Origin: Desulfovibrio sp.
GTDB lineage: Bacteria > Bacillota > Dethiobacteria > DTU022
DNA length: 37,936 nucleotides
Direction of reading: 5' to 3'
NCBI GenBank assembly: GCA_020060545.1
Contig: JAGUZX010000123.1
Coordinates: forward strand, 1-37,936
Shown: piece by piece, positions 24,711 to 32,433 of the stretch
Layout of the letters: each line of letters begins with the position of its first letter
Position numbering within the stretch: the first letter of the stretch is position 1
Program-made: the position numbers and the translations under genes
The notes under the pieces: generated by a model
Databases searched by the model: none
Told to the model about the DNA's origin: nothing
What the model saw: only the letters and a program-made list of their open reading frames with translations

Positions 24711-26480
24711 TTGTCGCAGATCAGGGTCAGGCTTGATGACGGTGTCACCTTTTTGGATTTTGACTCGCCCCGGGGAGCCAGGGTTTACCGCCACAGCGCC
24801 GCCCACATCCTGGCTCAGGCGGTAAAAAGGCTATACCCGAACGCCAGGCTCGGCATCGGGCCGGCGATCGAGAACGGTTTTTACTATGATTTTGAGTTCG
24901 ACGCGCCGATCTCAGCCGCGGCACTGGAGCGGATCGAACAGGAGATGAAAGAAATCATCGGGGCCAGGCTCCCTATCCGCCGCCGCGAAATGAGCCGGGA
25001 AGAAGCCGTGGCTTTGTTCCAGGAAAAAGGCGAACCGTACAAGCTGGAACTGATCGCCGATCTGCCCGCAGATGCTTCGCTTTCCTGCTATGAACAGGGC
25101 GATTTTATCGATCTTTGCGCCGGCCCGCACCTCTCCGATACCGGTCAAATCAAGGCCTTTAAGCTGACGGGCCTGGCGGGCGCCTACTGGCGCGGCGATG
25201 AGCGGAACCAGATGCTGCAGCGCATTTACGGCACCGCTTACCCCTCTCAGGAGCAGCTTGACGCATACCTGCGCCTGCTTGAAGAGGCCAAAAAAAGGGA
25301 CCACCGTAAACTGGGCCGCGAACTCGATCTGTTCAGCCTGCATGACGAAGGGCCCGGTTTTCCATTCCTGCACCCGCACGGGATGGTTATCTGGCAGGAG
25401 CTGACCGACTTCTGGCGCCGGGAGCACCGCCGGGCCGGTTACGAAGAGATCAAAACCCCGATCATCCTGAACCGCTCCCTGTGGGAGCAGTCGGGCCACT
25501 GGGATCATTTCCGCGAAAACATGTACTTTACCCGGATCGACGACCAGGACTACGCGGTCAAGCCGATGAACTGCCCCGGAGGGATGCTGGTTTTCCGTTC
25601 CCGCATGCACAGCTACCGCGATCTGCCCCGGCGCATCGCTGAAATGGGCCTGGTCCACCGCCACGAGCTCTCCGGCGCTTTGCACGGCTTGACCCGGGTG
25701 CGCAGCTTTACCCAGGACGACGCCCATATTTTCATGCTGCCCGAACAGGTGGAGCCCGAAGTCGGCGGAGTGATCGAAATGGTGGACCGTTTTTACCGCA
25801 TCTTCGGTTTCGATTACCGCGTGGAGCTGAGCACCCGGCCGGAAAAAGCGATGGGCAGCCTGGAGATGTGGGAGAAGGCGACCGCCATTCTGGAGAAAGT
25901 TTTACGGGACAGGAACATCGCTTACCGGGTCAATCACGGCGAAGGGGCATTTTACGGGCCGAAAATCGATTTTCACCTGATGGACTGCCTGGGGCGCAGC
26001 TGGCAATGCAGCACCATCCAGCTTGATTTCCAGATGCCCGAGAAATTCGATCTCACTTATATCGCCGAGGACGGCCAGAAACACCGGCCGGTGGTAATTC
26101 ACCGGGTGGTCTACGGTTCCATGGAACGTTTCTTTGCCCTGCTGATCGAACACTACGGCGGCGCTTTCCCGGCCTGGCTGGCGCCGGTCCAGGTTGCGGT
26201 AATCCCGATCACCGAACGGCATCACCCTTACGCCGCCGCAGTTTTTGAAAAGCTGCTCAACGCTTCCTTCCGGGCAACCTTGGACGACCGGAAGGAGAAA
26301 GTCGGCTACAAGATCAGGGAGGCGCAGGTCAAAAAGGTACCGTATATGCTGGTGCTGGGTGACCGCGAGGCCGAAGCGGGCCTGGTGGCCGTCAGGCACC
26401 GGGAAGAAGGAGACCGCGGCGCCTGCAGCCTCGCAGACTTTATCGCTCACCTGAACGAGATCGTCGCGGCAAAAAAATAA
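24711..26480 (+). CDS. thrS: Threonyl-tRNA synthetase lacking most of the TGS domain
   Basis: 589 residues from TTG 24711 (AAGGAGG at 24696-24702). The usual enzyme is about 640 residues. Here only the first strands of TGS remain (RVRLDDGVTFLDF) before the editing domain begins at HSAAH (His28/His32), with CAGPH completing the editing site. The class II core follows: MNCPGG zinc Cys, motif 2 RHELSGALHGLTRVRSFTQDDAH, motif 3, and the anticodon-binding domain at the C-terminus. It charges tRNA-Thr in the cytoplasm and clears Ser-tRNA-Thr. Own promoter upstream, infC promoter downstream. The short N-terminus is not caused by start choice: TTG 24711 leaves only the remnant, and the in-frame TTG 24690 adds just 7 residues. 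Confidence 0.96.
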   Translation: MSQIRVRLDDGVTFLDFDSPRGARVYRHSAAHILAQAVKRLYPNARLGIGPAIENGFYYDFEFDAPISAAALERIEQEMKEIIGARLPIRRREMSREEAVALFQEKGEPYKLELIADLPADASLSCYEQGDFIDLCAGPHLSDTGQIKAFKLTGLAGAYWRGDERNQMLQRIYGTAYPSQEQLDAYLRLLEEAKKRDHRKLGRELDLFSLHDEGPGFPFLHPHGMVIWQELTDFWRREHRRAGYEEIKTPIILNRSLWEQSGHWDHFRENMYFTRIDDQDYAVKPMNCPGGMLVFRSRMHSYRDLPRRIAEMGLVHRHELSGALHGLTRVRSFTQDDAHIFMLPEQVEPEVGGVIEMVDRFYRIFGFDYRVELSTRPEKAMGSLEMWEKATAILEKVLRDRNIAYRVNHGEGAFYGPKIDFHLMDCLGRSWQCSTIQLDFQMPEKFDLTYIAEDGQKHRPVVIHRVVYGSMERFFALLIEHYGGAFPAWLAPVQVAVIPITERHHPYAAAVFEKLLNASFRATLDDRKEKVGYKIREAQVKKVPYMLVLGDREAEAGLVAVRHREEGDRGACSLADFIAHLNEIVAAKK

Positions 26481-26481
26481 T

Positions 26482-26510
26482 TTGACCGGATGGAATTTTT
26501 TTGATATAGT
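26482..26510 (+). promoter_or_regulatory. Promoter of the infC-rpmI-rplT operon
   Basis: TTGACC (26482-26487), 17-nt spacer, TATAGT (26505-26510), starting 2 nt after the thrS stop codon. Confidence 0.8.
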
Positions 26511-26516
26511 TTCATT

Positions 26517-26655
26517 CAGGTGAATATGGTTTGCTTTTTAAGCAGAAGCCACCGCTTCTCACCCTGCGGCGCCGGGGGCTGCCGGCAGGGTTAGCCTGAA
26601 AGACGAGCAAAGGATAAACCGAGCAGGTGGCTTGCACCTGCTCTTTATATATTTG
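26517..26655 (+). ncRNA. infC leader, L20-type attenuator
   Basis: A roughly 180-nt leader with mutually exclusive structures. AAGCCACC (26546-26553) is perfectly complementary to GGTGGCTT (26626-26633), which lies in the left arm and loop of the terminator hairpin, so pairing would block the terminator. A middle stem CCCTGC (26562-26567)/GCAGGG (26585-26590) is also present. In Firmicutes this operon is repressed by L20 binding to its leader; the arrangement fits that scheme, but the L20 site itself was not identified. Confidence 0.65.
26621..26654 (+). terminator. Attenuator hairpin before infC
   Basis: GAGCAGGTG (26621-26629) pairs perfectly with CACCTGCTC (26635-26643) over a 5-nt loop, followed by TTTATATATTTG. 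It ends about 45 nt before the infC start. Confidence 0.8.
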
Positions 26656-26696
26656 CGGTGCGCTTGGGGATAGATTATAACTGGAGGTGAAAAGAG

Positions 26697-27206
26697 ATTA
26701 GTAAAAATTTGTTCGTCAATGAGCAAATCAGTGCCCGGGAAGTGCTCGTGATCGATACCGACGGTACGCAATTGGGCGTGATGCCGACCGCAGAAGCGCT
26801 GGAGATCGCCGAAAAGAAGAAGTTGGACCTGGTCAACGTGGCTCCCGCCGCGCGCCCGCCGGTCTGCCGGTTGATGGACTACGGTAAATTCAAGTACGAG
26901 CAAAGCAAGAAAGACCGCGAGGCGCGCAAGAAGCAAAAGCTGACGACGCTCAAAGAAATCAAGCTCCGCCCCAACATCGAGAAGCATGACCTGGCTGTAA
27001 AAGTTAAAAGCAGCCGCCGCTTCTTGGAGAGCGGAGATAAAGTTAAGGTGACGGTAATGTTCCGGGGACGGGAGATCACCCATCCCGAGATCGCCCAGCG
27101 CCTCTGCCAGCGGATGGCCGAAGATTTGGCGGAATGCGCGGTGGTCGAACGTGTCCCCAAGTTGGAAGGGCGCAACATGATCATGATTTTAACGCCCAAA
27201 TCATAG
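26697..27206 (+). CDS. infC: Translation initiation factor IF-3
   Basis: 169 residues from the ATT at 26697, 7 nt after GGAGGTG. IF-3 genes typically use the rare AUU start, which lets IF-3 repress its own translation; the N-terminus [11 protein letters not shown] matches the family. The N-terminal domain (about 1-80) has [22 protein letters not shown], and the C-terminal domain has [17 protein letters not shown] and [16 protein letters not shown]-3 binds the 30S subunit and checks the initiator codon. First gene of the infC-rpmI-rplT operon. Confidence 0.97.
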   Translation: MSKNLFVNEQISAREVLVIDTDGTQLGVMPTAEALEIAEKKKLDLVNVAPAARPPVCRLMDYGKFKYEQSKKDREARKKQKLTTLKEIKLRPNIEKHDLAVKVKSSRRFLESGDKVKVTVMFRGREITHPEIAQRLCQRMAEDLAECAVVERVPKLEGRNMIMILTPKS

Positions 27207-27225
27207 CACAGGGGAGGCAGCAGCA

Positions 27226-27417
27226 ATGCCGAAAATGAAAACCCACCGGGGGGCGGCGAAGCGGTTCAAAAAAACCGGCTCGGGGAAAGTGAAGCGCTTC
27301 CGCGCCTACAGCAGTCACCTCCTGGAGAAGAAGAGCCCCCGCCGCAAGAGAAGGCTGCGCCAGTCCACTTTGATTAGCGCCGCCGATGCCAAGCGGGTGC
27401 AGAGGCTTTTACCTTAA
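27226..27417 (+). CDS. rpmI: 50S ribosomal protein L35
   Basis: 63 residues, very basic, with the family start [24 protein letters not shown] (in part) and the RRKRRLRQS segment. ATG with GGGGAGG upstream, 19 nt after infC. Part of the large ribosomal subunit. Confidence 0.98.
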   Translation: MPKMKTHRGAAKRFKKTGSGKVKRFRAYSSHLLEKKSPRRKRRLRQSTLISAADAKRVQRLLP

Positions 27418-27463
27418 GTTTCACCCGAAAGAGATTAGCTGCAGTTAAAAAGGAGGTTCGGTT

Positions 27464-27817
27464 ATGCCTCGTGTTAAAAATGGTTCAACCGCCCGTAAAA
27501 GGCGCAAAAAAATATTGAAACTGGCCCGGGGTTACTACGGGGCCAAGAGCAAGCTTTTCCGGGTCGCGAACGAGCAGGTCATGAAATCGCTTTCCTACGC
27601 TTACCGCGACCGGCGGCAGCGCAAGCGGGATTTCCGCAAGCTCTGGATCGCCCGGATTAACGCCGCGGCCCGTTCCGGCGGCCTATCCTACAGCCGTTTT
27701 ATCAACGGCCTGAAAAAGGCCGATATTCAGATCAACCGGAAGATGCTCGCCGACATGGCCGTAAACGACAGGCCCGGTTTCGACCGCCTGCTGCAAGTGG
27801 CCAGGGAACACAACTAG
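27464..27817 (+). CDS. rplT: 50S ribosomal protein L20
   Basis: 117 residues. [20 protein letters not shown] and [19 protein letters not shown] (in part) are typical, as is [17 protein letters not shown]. It binds 23S rRNA early in 50S assembly and is the likely repressor of this operon through the infC leader. AAGGAGG precedes the ATG. No clear terminator follows. Confidence 0.98.
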   Translation: MPRVKNGSTARKRRKKILKLARGYYGAKSKLFRVANEQVMKSLSYAYRDRRQRKRDFRKLWIARINAAARSGGLSYSRFINGLKKADIQINRKMLADMAVNDRPGFDRLLQVAREHN

Positions 27818-27849
27818 GCCGCGGAAATGCCGATCAAAAATCATTTTTT

Positions 27850-27872
27850 ACCTCCGGTTTTATATTGGAGGT
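27850..27872 (+). promoter_or_regulatory. Hairpin that masks the trkH/ktrB ribosome binding site
   Basis: ACCTCC (27850-27855) is complementary to the Shine-Dalgarno GGAGGT (27867-27872), 13 nt before the ATG. Pairing would hide the site, suggesting translational control or coupling. Confidence 0.4.
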
Positions 27873-27885
27873 GCAATTGTATTAA

Positions 27886-29220
27886 ATGACAACCCCGCAC
27901 AGGCCTTACAACCCGGCCCGGTACCTGGTCGGCGGCTTTATTGCGGTAATCCTGACCGGGTCGTTTATTTTAAGCCTGCCGGTGTCTTACCACGGCGAAG
28001 GGATTGCTTATATCGACGCTCTGTTTACCGCCACTTCTGCGGTCTGTGTGACCGGCCTTGTGGTTGTCGATACGGGGACCTTTTACAGCCCGTTCGGCCA
28101 GGCGGTCATTATGCTCCTCATTTTTATCGGCTCCCTGGGCTTTATGACCATGGCCACGCTGATCTTTATTTTTTTGGGACGGCGGATCACCCTGCGGGAT
28201 CGCCTGGTAGTCCGGGAAGCCTTAAACCAGGAAACGATGACGGAACTGGTCCCCTTGGTCAAAGCGGTGGTGCGCATGGCGGTTATCTTCGTTCTGGCCG
28301 GGGCCGCCCTGCTCAGCCTGCGCTTAATCCCCGGCTTGGGGTTGAGGCGCGGTATTTTCTTTGCCCTGTTCCACGCGGTTTCGGCTTTCGGGAACGCCGG
28401 CTTCGACCTGTTCGGCGGCTTTGACAGCTTGACCCGGTTCCCCGCCGACTACCTGGTCAACGGCACGATCCTGGCCCTGTTCATATGCGGGGGGCTTGGA
28501 TTTCCCGTCATTTTTGACGTGATCAAGTGCGTCCGCCGGCGCTGCCGCCCGTCGCTGCACACCAGGCTGGTCCTGATTATTACGGGCCTGCTGCTGGTTT
28601 TGGGGACAGCCCTGGTGCTGGCGCTCGAATCCGGCAACCCGGGGACGATGGCGGCTTTGCCTTTTGGGGCCAAGATTTTCACGGCATTCTTTACCGCCGC
28701 CACGCCGCGCACCGCCGGGTTCAGCGTGCTGGATACCGGGGCGCTGCTCCACCCCACCATACTGGGGCTGATGGCTTTAATGTTTATCGGTGCTTCTCCC
28801 GCTTCCACCGGGGGCGGGATTAAAACGACTACCGCCGGGATCGTGTTTATCTCTTTAATCGCACTGGTCCGGGGACGGCAGGAACCGGTCCTCTTCCGGC
28901 GCCGGATCCCGATGAACCAGATCCTGAAAGCGATGGCAATTTCAGGCGCCGCGGCCAGCCTTGTCTTTGTGACCACTTTTTTGCTGGCGCTTTTTGAAGA
29001 GAAGGAATTCATCTCCCTTTTCTTTGAATCCGTTTCCGCCTTCGGCACGGTGGGGTTGAGCCGCGGTATTACCCCCGATCTGGCCTGGCCAAGCAAGGTT
29101 GCGTTGATCGTAACCATGTTCGGCGGGCGGGTCGGCCCCCTGACCCTGCTGGTGGCCCTGGCCCGGCAAAAACGGGAGGAAGGCCTGCTCTATCCTGAAG
29201 AAAAGCTTCTCATCGGTTAG
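27886..29220 (+). CDS. ktrB: Trk/Ktr potassium uptake channel subunit (TrkH/KtrB)
   Basis: 444 residues with about eight to ten membrane spans plus pore loops. The four selectivity-filter repeats are visible: AVCVTGLV, AFGNAGFD, TPRTAGFS and FGTVGLSRG, each with the central Gly. STGGGIKTTT is a further family motif. KtrB length fits better than the longer TrkH. It forms the membrane channel for K+ (with Na+ or H+ dependence) and is gated by the KtrA ring encoded just downstream. Confidence 0.94.
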   Translation: MTTPHRPYNPARYLVGGFIAVILTGSFILSLPVSYHGEGIAYIDALFTATSAVCVTGLVVVDTGTFYSPFGQAVIMLLIFIGSLGFMTMATLIFIFLGRRITLRDRLVVREALNQETMTELVPLVKAVVRMAVIFVLAGAALLSLRLIPGLGLRRGIFFALFHAVSAFGNAGFDLFGGFDSLTRFPADYLVNGTILALFICGGLGFPVIFDVIKCVRRRCRPSLHTRLVLIITGLLLVLGTALVLALESGNPGTMAALPFGAKIFTAFFTAATPRTAGFSVLDTGALLHPTILGLMALMFIGASPASTGGGIKTTTAGIVFISLIALVRGRQEPVLFRRRIPMNQILKAMAISGAAASLVFVTTFLLALFEEKEFISLFFESVSAFGTVGLSRGITPDLAWPSKVALIVTMFGGRVGPLTLLVALARQKREEGLLYPEEKLLIG

Positions 29221-29256
29221 TAAAAATCGCGCAGTATAGCTGTGGGGTGTATGTTA

Positions 29257-29910
29257 ATGGCAAAGCAGTTTTTGATCATCGGAGCCGGCCGTTTCGGCTC
29301 CAGCGTCGCCCGGACCCTCTTTGAACTCGGCCACGACGTTATGATTGTCGACAAGCACGAAGCGCTGATCCAGCAGATCAGCAATTCCGTTACCCACGCG
29401 GCCCAGGCCGACGTGACCAGCGAGGTCGTGCTCAAGGCGCTGGGAGTGAAGGATTTTGACGTGGTCGTGGTGGCCATCGGCCACGAGGTCCAATCCAGCA
29501 TCATGGCCTGCATCCTTTTAATCGAAAATGGCGCCCGGTACGTCGTGGCCAAAGCCCAAACGGAACTGCACGGCAAGGTTTTGAAAAAGATCGGGGTCAA
29601 CAGGGTTGTTTTTCCGGAAAGGGATATGGGGCAGAAGCTGGCCCACAGCCTGATTGCCCACAATATCATTGATTTAATCGAGCTTTCCCCGAATTACAGC
29701 GTGGTGGAAGTAGCCGCCCCGGAAGATATGCTCGGCAAAAACTTGCAAGAGCTTAACCTGCGGGCCCGTTTCGGGGTCAACGTAATCGCCCTGCGGGATA
29801 AGGCGGGGAATACCAACATCGCACCGGGGGCGGAGGATAGGATTACCGCCGGAGATGTTATTGTAGCGATCGGAGAGAATAAAGCGCTGCACAAGATGGG
29901 GTGGATTTAG
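29257..29910 (+). CDS. ktrA: Potassium uptake regulatory subunit (TrkA/KtrA), RCK
   Basis: 217 residues from ATG 29257 (GGGGTG 7 nt upstream; ATG 29251 is an alternative). RCK_N Rossmann domain begins FLIIGAGRFGSSVARTL with the acidic IVDKHE at the end of strand two, binding ATP/ADP or NAD(H). RCK_C lies at about 140-217. In Firmicutes RCK_C may bind c-di-AMP, but no c-di-AMP riboswitch was seen. Operon with ktrB. Confidence 0.94.
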   Translation: MAKQFLIIGAGRFGSSVARTLFELGHDVMIVDKHEALIQQISNSVTHAAQADVTSEVVLKALGVKDFDVVVVAIGHEVQSSIMACILLIENGARYVVAKAQTELHGKVLKKIGVNRVVFPERDMGQKLAHSLIAHNIIDLIELSPNYSVVEVAAPEDMLGKNLQELNLRARFGVNVIALRDKAGNTNIAPGAEDRITAGDVIVAIGENKALHKMGWI

Positions 29911-29911
29911 G

Positions 29912-30721
29912 TTGTCCTACCCGGATATAACCAGCATACAAAATCCCCTGGTAAAAGATTACCTCAGCCTGTCGGGGAACCGGAGGCGCCGGCGTGCAGC
30001 CGGGAAATTGGCCCTGGAGGGGCGGCACCTGCTGGGGGAGGCGCTTGCGGCGGGGTTGATTCCGGAAGTGGTTTTTTACGCCGGCGGCAGCCTCGCCGAG
30101 GTGGCGGGCGGCCGGGTTGCCGCTTTATTGCCTCCGGAAACCAAACAGGTATCGATTGCACCCGCCCTGTTCAAGCGGCTGGCCGGAACCGAGACTCCCC
30201 AGGGGGTTGCCGCCGTGGTTCGCTACCGTGAAAAAAGCATCGGCCATATTTTGCGGCAGGAACTTAACCTTGCCCTTTTTCTCGATCGCATTCAGGATCC
30301 CGGCAACCTGGGGACGATCATCCGGACCGCGGCCGCGGCGCAGGCCGGAGCCGTATTTTTATCTCCCGGCTGCGCCGATCCTTACAGCCCCAAGGTTTTA
30401 CGCTCCACGGCGGGAGCCGTGTTCCATATCGATCTGGCGGAAGTCCCCGATCCGTTAACGGCGATCAAACAATTGCAGGAAAGTAAATGCCAGGTAATTG
30501 CCGCTCACCCCGGGGCTAAGGCTCACTATTGGGAACCCGATTACAGCAGGCCGACGGCGCTGTTAATCGGCAATGAAAGCGGCGGCCTGGACCCCGGGCT
30601 GCTTGCCGCCGCGGATATGGCCGTAAGCATACTCCAACCAGGGTTACCGGCTTCATTGAACGCCGCGGTTGCCGCGGGAATCATTTTGTTTGAGATTTTG
30701 AAACAACGCTACCGGGAATAG
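29912..30721 (+). CDS. TrmH/SpoU-family RNA 2'-O-methyltransferase
   Basis: 269 residues, TTG start 1 nt after the ktrA stop. An N-terminal substrate-binding domain (IQNPLVKDYLSL, LEGRHLLGEAL) precedes the SPOUT knot with motif 1 LDRIQDPGNLGTIIRTAAA, motif 2 LLIGNESGGL and motif 3 SLNAAVAAGIILFE. These residues bind SAM and catalyse ribose methylation of tRNA or 23S rRNA. Its position just before pheS is common in Firmicutes (the ysgA locus). Confidence 0.92.
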   Translation: MSYPDITSIQNPLVKDYLSLSGNRRRRRAAGKLALEGRHLLGEALAAGLIPEVVFYAGGSLAEVAGGRVAALLPPETKQVSIAPALFKRLAGTETPQGVAAVVRYREKSIGHILRQELNLALFLDRIQDPGNLGTIIRTAAAAQAGAVFLSPGCADPYSPKVLRSTAGAVFHIDLAEVPDPLTAIKQLQESKCQVIAAHPGAKAHYWEPDYSRPTALLIGNESGGLDPGLLAAADMAVSILQPGLPASLNAAVAAGIILFEILKQRYRE

Positions 30722-30811
30722 CGCCGGTAAAATGATGGCATGAACAATCAGGCTGCAGGCCGGGTAAAAGAAAAAGCTACGACAGCGCATTTTGCCTGGG
30801 ATAGCGTAGCG

Positions 30812-30840
30812 TTGTATTTGCCGGGCAACTATGCTATAAT
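30812..30840 (+). promoter_or_regulatory. Promoter of the pheST T-box transcript
   Basis: TTGTAT (30812-30817), 17-nt spacer, perfect TATAAT (30835-30840), about 40 nt before T-box stem I. Confidence 0.75.
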
Positions 30841-30880
30841 CCTGTTAATTTGGCGATGTGTTTAAAGCACATACTGACCG

Positions 30881-31122
30881 GCGATGAAGGAGAAGAGTAA
30901 GCGGGAGAGATGTGCCGCCCAGGGAGGCGGGGCCGGTGACTGCAAGCCCTGCCCGGTGCGGCCCGCTGAAGTTCGCTCCCGAGCTTCCGGCTGAACGGCG
31001 AAGCTTCGCCTGCGTAGGCCGTGACGGGTTGCCCCGTTACCGGAAACAAGCGGAGCCGGCGCCGGCTAAGATGGGTGGTACCGCGGAAGAAAACTTTCGT
31101 CCCTCGCAAGAGGGCTTTTTGT
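30881..31122 (+). ncRNA. T-box riboswitch, phenylalanine specifier
   Basis: The T-box consensus GGGTGGTACCGCGG is at about 31073-31086. In stem I, GGAG (30889-30892) pairs with CTCC (30976-30979), the loop-E AGTA is at 30896-30899, GCGGG (30901-30905) pairs with CCCGC (30962-30966), and then GAA precedes the specifier TTC (30972-30974), a Phe codon. Uncharged tRNA-Phe would stabilise the antiterminator and permit pheST expression. The 470-nt gap between the methyltransferase and pheS is filled by this element, its promoter and a palindrome. Confidence 0.95.
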
Positions 31123-31126
31123 TTTT
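31101..31126 (+). terminator. T-box-regulated terminator
   Basis: CCCTC (31101-31105), tetraloop GCAA, GAGGG (31110-31114), then C and TTTTTGTTTTTT. It alternates with the antiterminator formed by the T-box sequence. Confidence 0.9.
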
Positions 31127-31142
31127 TGGCACACAATTGCAA

Positions 31143-31171
31143 TAAGTTAAAGGGTCAGACCCCTTAACTTA
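31143..31171. repeat. REP-like palindrome before pheS
   Basis: TAAGTTAA (31143-31150) pairs with TTAACTTA (31164-31171), with GGG/CCC inside after one mismatch and TCAGA in the loop. The GGGTCAGACCCC core is a common REP-type core. It separates the T-box from the pheS ribosome binding site. Confidence 0.7.
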
Positions 31172-31192
31172 GCCAATAATTGGAAGGGAGCG

Positions 31193-32224
31193 ATGATCGG
31201 CATGTTAGACCGGCTGGACCAGCTGGAACGGGAAGCGGAAGAGGCGATTACCGCCGCCTCGGACATCGAAGAGTTACGGGCGCTGCGGGTGCGCTTCCTC
31301 GGCAAAAAGGGCGCGCTGACCGCCCTGCTGCGCGGCATGAGCCAGCTTCCGCCCGGGCAGAGGCCCGCGGTGGGGCGGAAGGCCAACGACCTCCGCGATC
31401 GCCTGGAAGAGCTGCTTCGCCAAAAAGAGGCCGCGGTGCGGGAAGCCGCTTCCGGCGCCCGGTGGGAGAAGGAGCGCATCGATGTAACCCTGCCGGGCAG
31501 CCCGGTTCTCCTGGGGCGGAAGCACCCGCTGACGCTGATCCTGGACGAGATCAAGGGGATTTTCACCGGCCTGGGCTTCCAGACGGCGCGCGGTCCGGAG
31601 ATAGAAAGCGAATATTATAATTTTGAGGCGCTGAATATGCCTTCCGATCACCCGGCCCGGGATATGCAGGATTCTTTTTACGTCTCGCCCCAGTTCCTGC
31701 TGCGTACCCATACCTCGCCCGTGCAGGTCCGGACGATGGAGCTGCAGGCGCCCCGTTTGCCGGTGCGCATTATCGCCCCGGGCAAGGTTTTCCGCCGGGA
31801 TGACGATGCCACCCATTCGCCGATGTTCCACCAGGTTGAAGGCCTGGCGGTGGACCGGGGCGTTACTTTCGCCGATTTGAAAGGGACGCTGCTCCTCTTT
31901 GCCCGCGCCATGTTCGGGGAGCGCCAGCAGATTCGCCTGCGGCCCAGCTTCTTTCCGTTTACCGAACCCAGTGCGGAGGTGGACATTTCGTGCATCATGT
32001 GCGGCGGGTCGGGGTGCCGGGTTTGCAGCCACGGCGGCTGGCTGGAAATTCTGGGCGCGGGAATGGTGCATCCCCGGGTCCTGGAGATATCGGGTTACGA
32101 TCCTCAGGCCGTGACCGGTTTCGCGTTCGGCATGGGGGTGGAGCGCATCGCCATGCTCAAATACGGCATCGACGACATGCGCCTGCTTTTTTCCAACGAC
32201 CTGCGCTTCCTGAGGCAGTTTTAA
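31193..32224 (+). CDS. pheS: Phenylalanyl-tRNA synthetase alpha subunit
   Basis: 343 residues. An N-terminal coiled coil (about 5-90) precedes the class II catalytic domain: [14 protein letters not shown], motif 2 with [20 protein letters not shown], and motif 3 [34 protein letters not shown] is also typical. It forms an alpha2-beta2 enzyme with PheT that charges tRNA-Phe. ATG 31193 has GGAAGGGAG close upstream; ATG 31202 is an alternative. Controlled by the T-box. Confidence 0.97.
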   Translation: MIGMLDRLDQLEREAEEAITAASDIEELRALRVRFLGKKGALTALLRGMSQLPPGQRPAVGRKANDLRDRLEELLRQKEAAVREAASGARWEKERIDVTLPGSPVLLGRKHPLTLILDEIKGIFTGLGFQTARGPEIESEYYNFEALNMPSDHPARDMQDSFYVSPQFLLRTHTSPVQVRTMELQAPRLPVRIIAPGKVFRRDDDATHSPMFHQVEGLAVDRGVTFADLKGTLLLFARAMFGERQQIRLRPSFFPFTEPSAEVDISCIMCGGSGCRVCSHGGWLEILGAGMVHPRVLEISGYDPQAVTGFAFGMGVERIAMLKYGIDDMRLLFSNDLRFLRQF

Positions 32225-32229
32225 GGTCA

Positions 32230-32261
32230 GGGGACAGGCCTGCAAGCATCGGTCTGTCCCC
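32230..32261. repeat. REP-like palindrome between pheS and pheT
   Basis: GGGGACAGGCC (32230-32240) pairs with GGTCTGTCCCC (32251-32261) with one G-U pair and a 10-nt loop. The GGGGACAG...CTGTCCCC form is a frequent REP/RAYT-type palindrome. There is no T-tract after it. Confidence 0.75.
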
Positions 32262-32271
32262 ATTGGACACA

Positions 32272-32313
32272 GAAGTCAGAAGTCAAAAGTCAGAAGCCGG
32301 AAGTCAGGAGTCA
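32272..32313 (+). repeat. 7-bp tandem repeat, six copies
   Basis: Six adjacent heptamers of the form GAAGTCA (variants AAAGTCA, GAAGCCG, GGAGTCA) run from 32272 to 32313 in the pheS-pheT spacer. The spacer (32225-32433) has no gene. Confidence 0.85.
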
Positions 32314-32433
32314 GAAAAAAAGAACCGGAAAGAACTCAAAAGGTAGAATGGGCGCTTGTTTGCGCTTACATTGTTACTTTTTTTGAGAGGACGTTTCCGA
32401 AGGTAGTATTACCGCTAAAGGCAGGAGGGGTCC

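Noticed and set aside
27818-27885. c-di-AMP (ydaO) riboswitch before the potassium genes
   Set aside because: The gap is only 68 nt, too short for this riboswitch.
32272-32313. CRISPR array
   Set aside because: The repeats are 7-bp and adjacent, with no spacers and no cas genes.
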